Under the pieces are notes generated by a model, which saw nothing but the letters and a program-made list of their open reading frames with translations, was not told the origin of the DNA and did no database searches. A program made the translations under genes and the position numbers. From positions 1 to 8,775 of the forward strand of contig CAMNGN010000080.1 in assembly GCA_946538475.1 (NCBI GenBank): a stretch of 8,775 bases of DNA. The letters run 5' to 3'. This DNA comes from an uncultured Blautia sp. (GTDB taxonomy: Bacteria; Bacillota; Clostridia; Lachnospirales; Lachnospiraceae). Position 1 is the stretch's first letter. Each line of letters starts with the position of its first letter. This document shows positions 1 through 6,562 of this stretch, piece after piece.

Positions 1-802
1 TCTCGCGCTGCTGATTGAGCCAGGCTTTGTACTCGGCGTCACGGATCATCGCCTTTTTGTCGGCGAAGTCGGAATAGCTGCCGGAGAACTGCATGAGCTT
101 TCCGTTTTCGATCTCGATCACCTTAGTGACCACTTTATCCAGAAAATAGCGGTCGTGAGTGACGATCAGCACAGCTCCACGATAGTTTGTGAGGTATGTC
201 TCAAGCCACTCGATGCTGCCCATGTCCAGATGGTTGGTGGGCTCGTCGAGAAGCAGGAGATCGGGCTCGGAAAGAAGCAGCTTGCCCAGACCTACGCGGG
301 TTTTCTGGCCTCCCGAGAGTGTGCCGATATGCCGGTCAAAATCGCTCTCGTCAAAACCCAGACCTTTCAGGACGCCGACCACGTTGCTTTTATAGGCAAA
401 ACCGTTCTCCAGCTCGTACTGCCTGCTGAGACGGTCGTAAGAGTTCATCAGCGTTTCCAGCTCGGCGCCCGAGGCTTCGTTCATGCCGTGCTCCATGCTG
501 CGCAGTTTTTCTTCCATGTCCAGAAGATCCTGCCGGGTATGCAGTACCTCTTCATAGATCGTGCGGTCTCCCTCGGCATCGCGGTACTGCGCAAGATATC
601 CTATACGGCTGTCCTTAGCCGTCGACACGGTCCCTGAATCGGCGGAAAGCTCGCCCATAATGATGCGCAGAAGCGTGGTCTTTCCCGCACCGTTGTTTCC
701 GATCAGCGCGGTTTTTTCTCTTTCTTCGATATGAAATGATGCGTCCTTCAGAATTACCTTTTCTCCGAACGCTTTATTGATATTATGACAGGATAGAATC
801 AT
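1..802 (-). CDS. ABC-F family ATPase (YdiF/EttA-like), N-terminal part, cut by left edge
   Basis: ABC-F proteins are soluble, membrane-free ATPases that bind the ribosome near the E site and help translation or protect against antibiotics. The 267 visible residues contain a full first ATPase domain: Walker A GNNGAGKT (35-42), Q-loop Gln72, an arm-like helical insertion (about 80-130), signature LSGGQ (162-166), Walker B LLLLDEP (182-188) with the ABC-F style TNHLD after it, and the H-loop His216 in THDRYFLD. The start of the interdomain linker is visible from about residue 250. The second ATPase domain lies outside the window. The ATG at 802-800 was chosen because GGAGGA sits about 6 bases upstream on the minus strand and the protein opens MILSCHNINKAFG, the normal ABC-F N-terminus. 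It is transcribed divergently from rex. The closest remembered relative is Bacillus YdiF, which also lies near rex in B. subtilis; the exact subfamily is not proven, because the C-terminus is missing. Confidence 0.95.
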   Translation of the reverse strand, partial: MILSCHNINKAFGEKVILKDASFHIEEREKTALIGNNGAGKTTLLRIIMGELSADSGTVSTAKDSRIGYLAQYRDAEGDRTIYEEVLHTRQDLLDMEEKLRSMEHGMNEASGAELETLMNSYDRLSRQYELENGFAYKSNVVGVLKGLGFDESDFDRHIGTLSGGQKTRVGLGKLLLSEPDLLLLDEPTNHLDMGSIEWLETYLTNYRGAVLIVTHDRYFLDKVVTKVIEIENGKLMQFSGSYSDFADKKAMIRDAEYKAWLNQQRE

Positions 803-836
803 TGTATCCTCCGTATGTATGTATTTATTCTTTATG

Positions 837-864
837 ATTATACATAATAGAGGTCGTTTTTAAA
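837..864 (-). promoter_or_regulatory. Probable sigma-70/SigA promoter of the ABC-F gene
   Basis: On the minus strand a perfect -10 hexamer TATAAT lies at 842-837. A weak -35, TTTAAA (864-859), stands 16 bases upstream. Transcription would start near 830 and give a leader of about 28 bases ending in the GGAGGA ribosome binding site. The leader holds a small TATG/GTAT microrepeat. The -10 is clear, while the -35 matches only four of six consensus bases. Confidence 0.5.
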
Positions 865-903
865 AGGGTTTGTTTTTGGGCTGAAACAGAGAAAGCGTAA
901 TAA

Positions 904-932
904 TTGACAAAAATTTACCGGACGGATATAAT
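904..932 (+). promoter_or_regulatory. Consensus SigA promoter of rex and the downstream genes
   Basis: TTGACA at 904-909 and TATAAT at 927-932 are both perfect consensus hexamers with the optimal 17-base spacer. The start point should be near 939, giving a leader of about 36 bases with GGAAGGGAG (956-964) as ribosome binding site before the ATG at 975. I found no palindrome of the Firmicute Rex type (TTGTTAA-N4-TTAACAA) in 803-974, so the sequence gives no support for autoregulation by Rex. Confidence 0.85.
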
Positions 933-974
933 AATTCTACTATAGGTGATCATACGGAAGGGAGTAACAGATAT

Positions 975-1613
975 ATGGAGTCTGACAGAATTTCTAAAGC
1001 TGTGATCAAGCGCCTTCCGCGCTATTATCGTTATCTGGGCGAACTTATCGAAGAAGGAGTGGAGCGCATCTCCTCCGCGGAGCTCAGCCGCATCATGCAC
1101 GTGACAGCCTCGCAGATCCGTCAGGACCTCAACAATTTCGGCGGATTCGGACAGCAGGGATATGGATACAATGTGAACTATCTTTACGACGAGATCGGCA
1201 AGATCCTCGGTCTCGATTCGGAGCATCCGATGATCATTCTGGGTGCCGGAAACCTGGGGCACACACTTGCCAATTTCAGAGGCTTTGAGAAGCGTTCTTT
1301 TCGTGTGATCGGTATTTTTGATATCGATCCCCGCCTTGCGGGACAGAATGTCCGCGGTATTCCTATCATGATGATCGATCGACTTCCGGCTTTTCTCAAG
1401 GAAAATCATGCGGAGATCGCCATTCTTACGATCCCTAAGGATCAGGCGGCTTCGCTCACCGAGATACTGGTACAGAACGGGATAAAGGCGATCTGGAACT
1501 TTGCGCATGTCGATCTGGAAGTTCCCGATGACGTGATCGTGGAGAACGTTCACCTTTCGGACAGCCTGATGACTCTCTCGTACAACCTGACCAATACACA
1601 CCGGGAGGGATAA
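975..1613 (+). CDS. rex: Redox-sensing transcriptional repressor Rex
   Basis: Rex is a cytosolic homodimer that binds DNA when NADH is low and releases it when NADH rises, so fermentation and respiration genes follow the NADH/NAD+ ratio. The 212 residues match the usual family length. An N-terminal winged helix spans about 1-80, with the typical segments LPRYYRYL, ISSAELSRIM, VTASQIRQDLNNFG and GYNV. A Rossmann domain follows, with the dinucleotide motif GAGNLG (90-95) and the acidic strand end FDIDP (115-119; Asp117 is in place to hold the adenosine ribose). The C-terminal segment VHLSDSLMTLSYNL is the domain-swapped helix region seen in the family. The start follows a GGGAG site about 10 bases upstream. 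The stop codon lies 5 bases before nnr, and the nnr ribosome binding site sits within the last rex codons, so the two genes are surely cotranscribed. In many relatives acpS stands between rex and nnr; it is absent here. Confidence 0.98.
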   Translation: MESDRISKAVIKRLPRYYRYLGELIEEGVERISSAELSRIMHVTASQIRQDLNNFGGFGQQGYGYNVNYLYDEIGKILGLDSEHPMIILGAGNLGHTLANFRGFEKRSFRVIGIFDIDPRLAGQNVRGIPIMMIDRLPAFLKENHAEIAILTIPKDQAASLTEILVQNGIKAIWNFAHVDLEVPDDVIVENVHLSDSLMTLSYNLTNTHREG

Positions 1614-1618
1614 AGATC

Positions 1619-3118
1619 ATGCAGACCATACTTACCTGCGGCGAAATGAAGGAGCTTGATTCTCAGACGATCGAGAAGATCGGCGTGCCTTCGGCCGTCC
1701 TTATGGAAAGGGCGGCACTTTCTGTTTATGAGGAAATCGCCTCCCGTTTTTCCGGAGGCTCTGTGCTTTGTATCTGCGGAAGCGGAAATAACGGCGGAGA
1801 CGGAGTGGCTGTTGCCCGGCTGCTTTATAATTCCGGCTTTGATGCGGTGATCTATATGGCAGGAGACCCGTCACATTATACTGAGGAGACCTCCCGTCAG
1901 GTGAAGATCGCCGGGAATTACGGCGTGCCTTTTGTTGACGGCATCGAAGAGGGATATGATGTGATCGTCGATGCACTTTTCGGTGTGGGGCTTTCACGGG
2001 AAGTTCGCGGAAAATATGCCGATCTGATCGAAGATATAAACGGTGAAACGGCTTTTAAGGTGGCTGTCGATATTCCTTCGGGAATAAACGGAGATACCGG
2101 GCAGGTGATGGGTGTCGCGGTAAAAAGTGATCTTACCGTCACGTTTGCCTACCGAAAAGCAGGCCACCTGCTGTATCCCGGCAGAATATACTGTGGCGAG
2201 ACGATCTGTGCAGACATAGGCATCTATGCTTCTTCGCATTTACCGTATGCCAATGCGTTTGAAACGACCGATCTGCGGCATTATTTCAAGAGGAACCCCG
2301 CAGGGAGCAAAGCGGACTTTGGAAAAGTGCTGTGCGTGACAGGAAGCAAGGGCATGTGCGGCGCGTCATACCTGAGTGCGGCAGGGGCTTTGAAAACCGG
2401 TGCCGGAATGGTGATGATCAGAACCACAGAGGAAAACCGTATACCGCTGCAGACGCTGCTTCCCGAAGCAATGCTGAGTACGGCGGAGAGTGAGGAAGAA
2501 GACCGGCGTGTGTTTGACTGGTGCGACACGGTGGTCCTGGGGTGCGGGCTGGGAACGACAGAGGCCGCAGCCGCGCGGGCCCGGTGGTACCTGAAAGCCT
2601 GCCGGGAGACACATAAACCGATAGTGGTCGATGCGGACGCATTGAACCTGATCTCTCAAAATGAGGATATGCAGGATTATCTGGGAAGCCACACTGTGCT
2701 GACTCCTCATCCCGGAGAAATGTCGAGGCTCAGCGGCTGCACTGTCAGGGAGATCAAGGATGATCCGGTGCTGACGGCCTTTTCCTTTGCAGAGAAAACA
2801 GGAGCTGTCGTTGTGCAGAAAGATGCCTGTACGGTGACGGCATCTCCCGAAAACCGGGTGTATATAAACAGCAGCGGAAATTGCGGTATGGGAACTGCAG
2901 GCTCGGGCGACGTACTTGCCGGAATCATAGGAGGCATTCTGGCAGCACTGTCGAGGAGAAGTCCTTACTCTGACCTTTGCAAGGCAGCGGCCGCGGGAGT
3001 GTATCTTCACGGCGCGGCGGGCGATGTGGCCGCAGCGGCAGAGGGCAAGGCTTCCATGACGGCAACAGATATCATCAAAGCGCTTCCGCAGGTTTTGAGA
3101 GAGCTTGATAAACAATAA
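1619..3118 (+). CDS. nnr: Bifunctional NAD(P)H-hydrate epimerase / ADP-dependent NAD(P)H-hydrate dehydratase
   Basis: This cytosolic two-domain enzyme repairs NADHX and NADPHX, the hydrated dead-end forms of NADH and NADPH. The N-terminal YjeF_N epimerase domain (about 1-210) interconverts the R and S forms. It shows GSGNNGGDG (54-62), DALFGVG (118-124) and DIPSGINGDTG (151-161), whose Asp151 is the expected catalytic acid. The C-terminal ribokinase-like dehydratase domain (about 225-495) restores NAD(P)H using ADP as the energy donor in bacteria. It shows GSKGMCGA (242-249), GCGLGT (308-313), VVDADALN (336-343), TPHPGEM (362-368) and TAGSGD (426-431), with Asp431 in the catalytic position. 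The length of 499 residues is normal for the fused enzyme. The ATG at 1619 follows GGGAGG (1603-1608), which overlaps the end of rex. Its last 15 codons are repeated immediately downstream (see the repeat entry). All key motifs are intact, so the gene should be active. Confidence 0.97.
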   Translation: MQTILTCGEMKELDSQTIEKIGVPSAVLMERAALSVYEEIASRFSGGSVLCICGSGNNGGDGVAVARLLYNSGFDAVIYMAGDPSHYTEETSRQVKIAGNYGVPFVDGIEEGYDVIVDALFGVGLSREVRGKYADLIEDINGETAFKVAVDIPSGINGDTGQVMGVAVKSDLTVTFAYRKAGHLLYPGRIYCGETICADIGIYASSHLPYANAFETTDLRHYFKRNPAGSKADFGKVLCVTGSKGMCGASYLSAAGALKTGAGMVMIRTTEENRIPLQTLLPEAMLSTAESEEEDRRVFDWCDTVVLGCGLGTTEAAAARARWYLKACRETHKPIVVDADALNLISQNEDMQDYLGSHTVLTPHPGEMSRLSGCTVREIKDDPVLTAFSFAEKTGAVVVQKDACTVTASPENRVYINSSGNCGMGTAGSGDVLAGIIGGILAALSRRSPYSDLCKAAAAGVYLHGAAGDVAAAAEGKASMTATDIIKALPQVLRELDKQ

Positions 3119-3174
3119 TAAATATATCGAAGCTGTTCCGTACATTCTGCGGAAGCTCGATAAACAATAAATAT
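3074..3174 (+). repeat. Tandem duplication of the nnr 3' end; second copy out of frame
   Basis: Unit 1 (3074-3125) is the last 14 sense codons and stop of nnr (IKALPQVLRELDKQ, stop) plus TAATAAATAT-type flank. Unit 2 (3126-3174) follows with no gap and reads IEAVPYILRKLDKQ, stop, then AATAT. By hand alignment, 34 of 45 coding bases and 9 of 14 residues agree. Four codon pairs differ silently (GCG/GCT, TTG/CTG, AGA/CGG, CTT/CTC), and others are conservative (L/V, V/I). The period is 52 bases, so unit 2 is in the +1 frame relative to nnr and has no start codon of its own. It therefore looks like a relic gene end: either an old duplication or the leftover native tail after recombination with a diverged nnr allele. 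The repeat itself is seen directly; its origin is inferred. Confidence 0.8.
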
Positions 3175-3193
3175 CAGCGGTACATAACCGCTG
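3175..3193 (+). promoter_or_regulatory. Hairpin in the alr leader
   Basis: A perfect 7-base inverted repeat, CAGCGGT / ACCGCTG, encloses a 5-base loop (ACATA) and begins right after the nnr tail duplication. No T-run follows, so it is not a standard intrinsic terminator. It ends 4 bases before the alr ribosome binding site AAGGAG (3198-3203). It could be an RNA-stability or translation-tuning element, or a remnant of the rearrangement that duplicated the nnr tail. Confidence 0.45.
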
Positions 3194-3217
3194 TAAGAAG
3201 GAGATAGACATAATTTT

Positions 3218-4366
3218 ATGGAGCAGTACAGACGTATCAAGGCAATCATTTCACTCGACGCTATCGAACATAACTTTAAGGCGATGAAAGAAAAGCTTGC
3301 ACCCGGGACAAAGATGGTTGCGGTCATCAAGGCGGACGGTTACGGTCACGGGGCAGACGCTATTGCACACCTGATCGAAGATTATGATTATATCTGGGGC
3401 TTTGCCGTGGCAAGTCCCGAAGAAGCATTTTTGTTAAGAGATGCGGGGATCAAAAAACCGATCCTGATCCTTGGCATCGTTTTTCCTGAATTCTACGGGG
3501 AGTGCGCCGCACGGGACATCCGTATTCCGCTCATGGACCCGGCCGACGCCCGTGAATTTGCCGACGCCGCCAAAAAGGCGGGATTTATAGCCAAAGTACA
3601 TATCCCTGTCGATACCGGCATGACACGTATCGGTCTTGCAGTCTCCGAAAAGAGTGCTGACATGGCGGCAGAGATCGCCGGCGTTCCCGGACTTATGGTC
3701 GAAGGAATGTTCACCCACTTTGCGCGTGCCGACGAGACGGACAGAAGCCCTGCACTTGTACAGCTCGAGCGTTTTAACCGCTTCATCGGTCTTTTGAAAG
3801 ACAGAGGCATAGAGATCCCTCTTGTACATGCATCGAACAGTGCAGGTATCATGAGAGTGCCCGAAGCACACTTCAGTCTTGTACGCGCAGGAATTTCCAT
3901 CTACGGTATTTATCCTTCCGATGAAGTGGAGAGAGATGAGATGCCACTTGAGCCTGCGATGAGCCTTGTGAGTCATGTGACGTACGTGAAGGATGTTCCG
4001 GAAGGGACCGAGATTAGTTACGGCGGCACTTTCACAACATCGAGGCCGACACGGCTGGCAACTGTTCCGGTAGGTTACGCAGACGGTTATCCCAGACAGC
4101 TTTCGGGAAAAGCCTATGTGCTGATAGGCGGCAAACCTGCTCCGATCTGCGGCAGAGTGTGCATGGACCAGATGATGGTTGATGTGACGGATATACCCGG
4201 CGTGAAGAGAGGAGACCGTGTGGTTCTTCTGGGCCGCGACGGAGAAAATGAGATCACCGTGGATATGCTCGGAGAGCTTTCCGGCAGGTTCCCGTACGAA
4301 TTTGTCTGCTGCATCAATAAGCGTGTACCGAGAATCTACATTCACAACGGCGAGGAGCAGATCTGA
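3218..4366 (+). CDS. alr: Alanine racemase (PLP-dependent)
   Basis: Alr interconverts L- and D-alanine in the cytosol and supplies D-Ala for the D-Ala-D-Ala end of peptidoglycan precursors. The 382 residues match the family. The N-terminal TIM barrel holds the PLP lysine Lys38 in VIKADGYGHG (36-45), the conserved DTGMTRIG (132-139) with Arg137, and the HASNSAG stretch (204-210). The C-terminal beta domain holds the second catalytic base, Tyr268, in SYGGTF, followed by VGYADGYPR (285-293) and the family motif CGRVCMDQMMVDVT (311-324). The ATG at 3218 has AAGGAG 14 bases upstream, a rather long spacing. An nnr-alr order is common in Firmicutes. No MazF/PemK-type toxin gene follows alr, although one does in some relatives; a CNNM membrane protein gene comes next, after 13 bases. 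Confidence 0.98.
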   Translation: MEQYRRIKAIISLDAIEHNFKAMKEKLAPGTKMVAVIKADGYGHGADAIAHLIEDYDYIWGFAVASPEEAFLLRDAGIKKPILILGIVFPEFYGECAARDIRIPLMDPADAREFADAAKKAGFIAKVHIPVDTGMTRIGLAVSEKSADMAAEIAGVPGLMVEGMFTHFARADETDRSPALVQLERFNRFIGLLKDRGIEIPLVHASNSAGIMRVPEAHFSLVRAGISIYGIYPSDEVERDEMPLEPAMSLVSHVTYVKDVPEGTEISYGGTFTTSRPTRLATVPVGYADGYPRQLSGKAYVLIGGKPAPICGRVCMDQMMVDVTDIPGVKRGDRVVLLGRDGENEITVDMLGELSGRFPYEFVCCINKRVPRIYIHNGEEQI

Positions 4367-4379
4367 AAACTGAACTATT

Positions 4380-5678
4380 ATGGAAGGAAATATAAACATA
4401 TCCCCTTGGGGGATAGCGATCATTATCGTATTACTGGTGATCACCGGCATTTTTTACGGCTTTTCCGCCGCGCTTCAGAATATCAGCGAAAACGATACGG
4501 TAAAGAGAGCGCTGGACGGAGAAAAAAAAGCGGTCAGAATAAAACGGCTGATCGATCAGCCCTGGCGATATATCAATGTGATCCCTTTGCTTGTCACAGC
4601 TCTGGGAATCATATGCGGTTATTTGCTGGTACCGGGACTAACGGGCTTCCTGTCGACTATTGCCGACAATAGAGCGGCTGCAGCGGCTGTCCTTGTGGTG
4701 GCGATCATCCTTATTGCCTCGCTCGGTGTGCTTACTTTTCGCAGGATCGGCACATATAAAGCCGAAACATTTGCATATAGCACGATCAATGTGGTACACT
4801 GGATATGCATACTTCTGTATCCACTGACCTTTGCGGCCACCTACCTGGCACGGCTGGTCTCCGCGCTGTTTGGGATACGGATGAACGAGAAAGAAGCTTC
4901 GGTCACAGAGGAAGAGATCATCTCCATCGTCGATGAGGCACACGAACAGGGTGTCATCGAGGAGAACGAAGCCGAGATGATCCAGAACATCATCGAGTTC
5001 AACGAGACTTTCGCTTCGGATATCATGACGCATCGCAAGCAGATCGTGGCGTTCGACGAGACGGCTCTTTTGTCGGAAATCGTTGACGATATGCTCGAAG
5101 AAGGCATTTCCCGTTACCCGGTATACCGCGAAAACGTTGACAATATCGTCGGTGTGGTGCATTATAAGGATGCACTTAAATTTCTCATGCAGAATTCCTG
5201 GGCTAAATTTAAACCGCTGAAGGAGATTCCCGGGCTTATCCGCAATGCGACCTTCATTCCCGAGACAAGGGGCGTCGGCGATCTGTTTCGTTTGATGCAG
5301 GCTCAGAAAGTCCACATGGCGGTCGTGGTCGATGAGTACGGACAGACATCCGGCATCGTGACACTCGAAGATATTCTGGAGGAGATCGTAGGTGAGATCC
5401 TGGATGAATACGACGAGGAAGAAGCCAGATTCCGTACACAGAAGGACAATTCGGTGCTGATCGACGGGCTCACGCCGCTTGACGAGGTAGAGGACGAGCT
5501 GGGCATCAGCTTTGGCGAGACCGATTTTGAGACGCTGAACGGTGTGCTTACTTCGATGCTCGGGCATATTCCGACAGCGAAGGATCTGGACCGGGAGTTT
5601 GAGCTGGACGGCTATCGCTTCCGCATTGTCTCGCTGGGGAGCAAGACGGTGGGGAAGGTGAGGGCGCAGAAGATCTGA
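4380..5678 (+). CDS. CNNM/CorC-family membrane protein (DUF21-CBS-CorC), probable Mg2+/cation transporter
   Basis: The protein has the standard three-part plan of the family often labelled 'hemolysin'; characterised members handle Mg2+ export or resistance. Four hydrophobic segments (about 10-32, 64-86, 97-118 and 138-165) form the CNNM/DUF21 membrane domain. A cytosolic pair of CBS domains follows (about 210-270 and 285-345): TEEEIISIVDEAHEQGVIE precedes the first, and VVVDEYGQTSGIVTLEDILEEIVGEI lies in the second, at about 315-340. A C-terminal CorC domain (about 355-432) includes the usual DGLTPLDEVEDELG and DFETLNG segments. CBS pairs in this family bind adenine nucleotides. The 432 residues are a normal length. 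The ATG at 4380 lies 13 bases after the alr stop, and no ribosome binding site is well placed: GAGGAG at 4352-4357 is 22 bases away. Initiation probably relies on coupling to alr translation. The substrate is inferred from the family only. Confidence 0.93.
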   Translation: MEGNINISPWGIAIIIVLLVITGIFYGFSAALQNISENDTVKRALDGEKKAVRIKRLIDQPWRYINVIPLLVTALGIICGYLLVPGLTGFLSTIADNRAAAAAVLVVAIILIASLGVLTFRRIGTYKAETFAYSTINVVHWICILLYPLTFAATYLARLVSALFGIRMNEKEASVTEEEIISIVDEAHEQGVIEENEAEMIQNIIEFNETFASDIMTHRKQIVAFDETALLSEIVDDMLEEGISRYPVYRENVDNIVGVVHYKDALKFLMQNSWAKFKPLKEIPGLIRNATFIPETRGVGDLFRLMQAQKVHMAVVVDEYGQTSGIVTLEDILEEIVGEILDEYDEEEARFRTQKDNSVLIDGLTPLDEVEDELGISFGETDFETLNGVLTSMLGHIPTAKDLDREFELDGYRFRIVSLGSKTVGKVRAQKI

Positions 5679-5708
5679 CCTGCAGCCCGCAAAGCATGGT
5701 AATAATTA

Positions 5709-5717
5709 TGTTACAAT
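5709..5717 (+). promoter_or_regulatory. Probable extended -10 promoter of yebC
   Basis: TGTTACAAT (5709-5717) fits an extended -10 element (TGn followed by TACAAT, one mismatch to TATAAT). No good -35 lies 16-18 bases upstream; the 17-base position reads GCAAAG, and extended -10 promoters tolerate this. The block lies in the AT-rich stretch between the CNNM stop codon and yebC. No terminator is visible after the CNNM gene, so read-through from upstream may add to yebC expression. Confidence 0.5.
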
Positions 5718-5752
5718 ATAAATTTATATAAAGATTCAAAAGGAGTGGAACT

Positions 5753-6481
5753 ATGTCAGGACATTCAAAATTTGCCAACATTAAACATAAGAAGGAGAAG
5801 AACGACGCCAAAAAAGGTAAGATCTTTACCGTTATCGGCCGTGAGATCGTCATGGCTGTCAAGGCCGGCGGCGCTGACCCCAACAATAACAGCAAATTAC
5901 GTGATGTCATTGCCAAAGCAAAAGCCAACAACATGCCCAACGATACCATCGAGCGCGGTATCAAAAAAGCTGCAGGCGCAGACAATGCCGACAGCTATGA
6001 GCGCGCTACATATGAAGGCTACGGCCCGAACGGTGTCGCTATCATCGTAGAGACTCTGACAGACAACAAGAACCGTACCGCAGGTAATGTAAGAAGCGCA
6101 TTTACCAAGGGTAACGGCAGCATCGGAACACAGGGCTGCGTGTCCTACATGTTCGATCAGAAGGGCCAGATCATCATCGACAAGGAAGAGTGCGAGATGG
6201 ATTCGGACGACCTGATGATGCTTGCCCTTGACGCCGGAGCTGAAGACTTCAGCGAGGAAGAGGACAGCTACGAGGTTCTCACCGATCCGGACGATTTCAG
6301 CGCAGTACGCGAAGCTCTGGAGGCAGCGGGAGTTCCGCTTCTCGAGGCACAGGTTGCGATGATCCCGCAGAACTATGTGGAGCTCACCGACGAGAAGGCC
6401 ATCAAGGATCTGCAGAAGACACTCGATCTGCTGGATGACGATGATGACGTTACGGATGTGTGGCATAACTGGGACGAATAA
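5753..6481 (+). CDS. yebC: YebC/PmpR/TACO1-family protein
   Basis: YebC proteins were long annotated as transcriptional regulators; later work on the family (mitochondrial TACO1 and bacterial YebC) points to helping ribosomes through difficult, proline-rich stretches. The 242 residues fit the family exactly. The N-terminus MSGHSKFANIKHKKEKNDAKKGKIFT is the family signature, with Phe where many homologues have Trp (GHSKW). The segments GGADPNNNSKLRDVIAKAKANNMPNDTIERGIKKA and YEGYGPNGVAIIVETLTDNKNRTA follow, and the acidic C-terminus (LLDDDDDVTDVWHNWDE) is also typical. The ATG at 5753 has a strong AAAAGGAG site 7 bases upstream. The gene has its own promoter and a strong hairpin after it, so it probably forms a single-gene unit, with some input from the genes upstream. 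Whether this copy acts on translation or transcription cannot be told from sequence. Confidence 0.96.
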   Translation: MSGHSKFANIKHKKEKNDAKKGKIFTVIGREIVMAVKAGGADPNNNSKLRDVIAKAKANNMPNDTIERGIKKAAGADNADSYERATYEGYGPNGVAIIVETLTDNKNRTAGNVRSAFTKGNGSIGTQGCVSYMFDQKGQIIIDKEECEMDSDDLMMLALDAGAEDFSEEEDSYEVLTDPDDFSAVREALEAAGVPLLEAQVAMIPQNYVELTDEKAIKDLQKTLDLLDDDDDVTDVWHNWDE

Positions 6482-6493
6482 TTAAGGGTTTTA

Positions 6494-6537
6494 CGGCAGG
6501 GGCTGTGCGCTGTTATTAAGGGCACAGCCTTTTGCCG
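6494..6537 (+). terminator. Strong hairpin after yebC, probable intrinsic terminator
   Basis: The left arm 6494-6508 (CGGCAGGGGCTGTGC) pairs with 6522-6537 (GCACAGCCTTTTGCCG) around a 13-base loop. The inner 8 base pairs, GGCTGTGC/GCACAGCC, are perfect. Two G-T wobbles and an A-T pair follow, then one bulged T and four G-C pairs. If only the inner stem forms, it is followed by TTTT, which makes a short-tailed terminator. If the outer stem closes, the T-run is consumed. The hairpin separates yebC from the importer genes, which fits a terminator; an attenuator-like switch between inner and outer stems is also possible. Confidence 0.6.
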
Positions 6538-6562
6538 GAAGATTGAACTGAGAGAAAATAGT

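Noticed and set aside
155..637. Plus-strand open frame of 160 codons
   Set aside because: It lies wholly inside the minus-strand ABC-F gene, whose translation shows all ATPase motifs; this frame has no recognisable domain.
915..1601. Minus-strand open frame of 228 codons
   Set aside because: It is antisense to rex, which is unmistakable; this frame is a shadow with no domain of its own.
2366..3211. Minus-strand open frame of 281 codons
   Set aside because: It is antisense to the dehydratase half of nnr; composition is typical of a shadow frame.
3435..3452. TTGTTAA half of a Rex-like operator
   Set aside because: It lies inside alr coding sequence and the second half-site is missing.
3434..4450. 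Minus-strand open frame of 338 codons
   Set aside because: It is antisense to alr. It is long because of codon bias, rich in Cys/His/Arg, and resembles no family.
4638..5567. Minus-strand open frame of 309 codons
   Set aside because: It is antisense to the CNNM/CBS protein, whose motifs are clear; no start site or domain supports it.
6482..6562. Possible cobalamin riboswitch before the binding-protein gene
   Set aside because: Only 81 bases are available and a simple hairpin fills them; a B12 riboswitch needs far more sequence and its conserved core is not seen.
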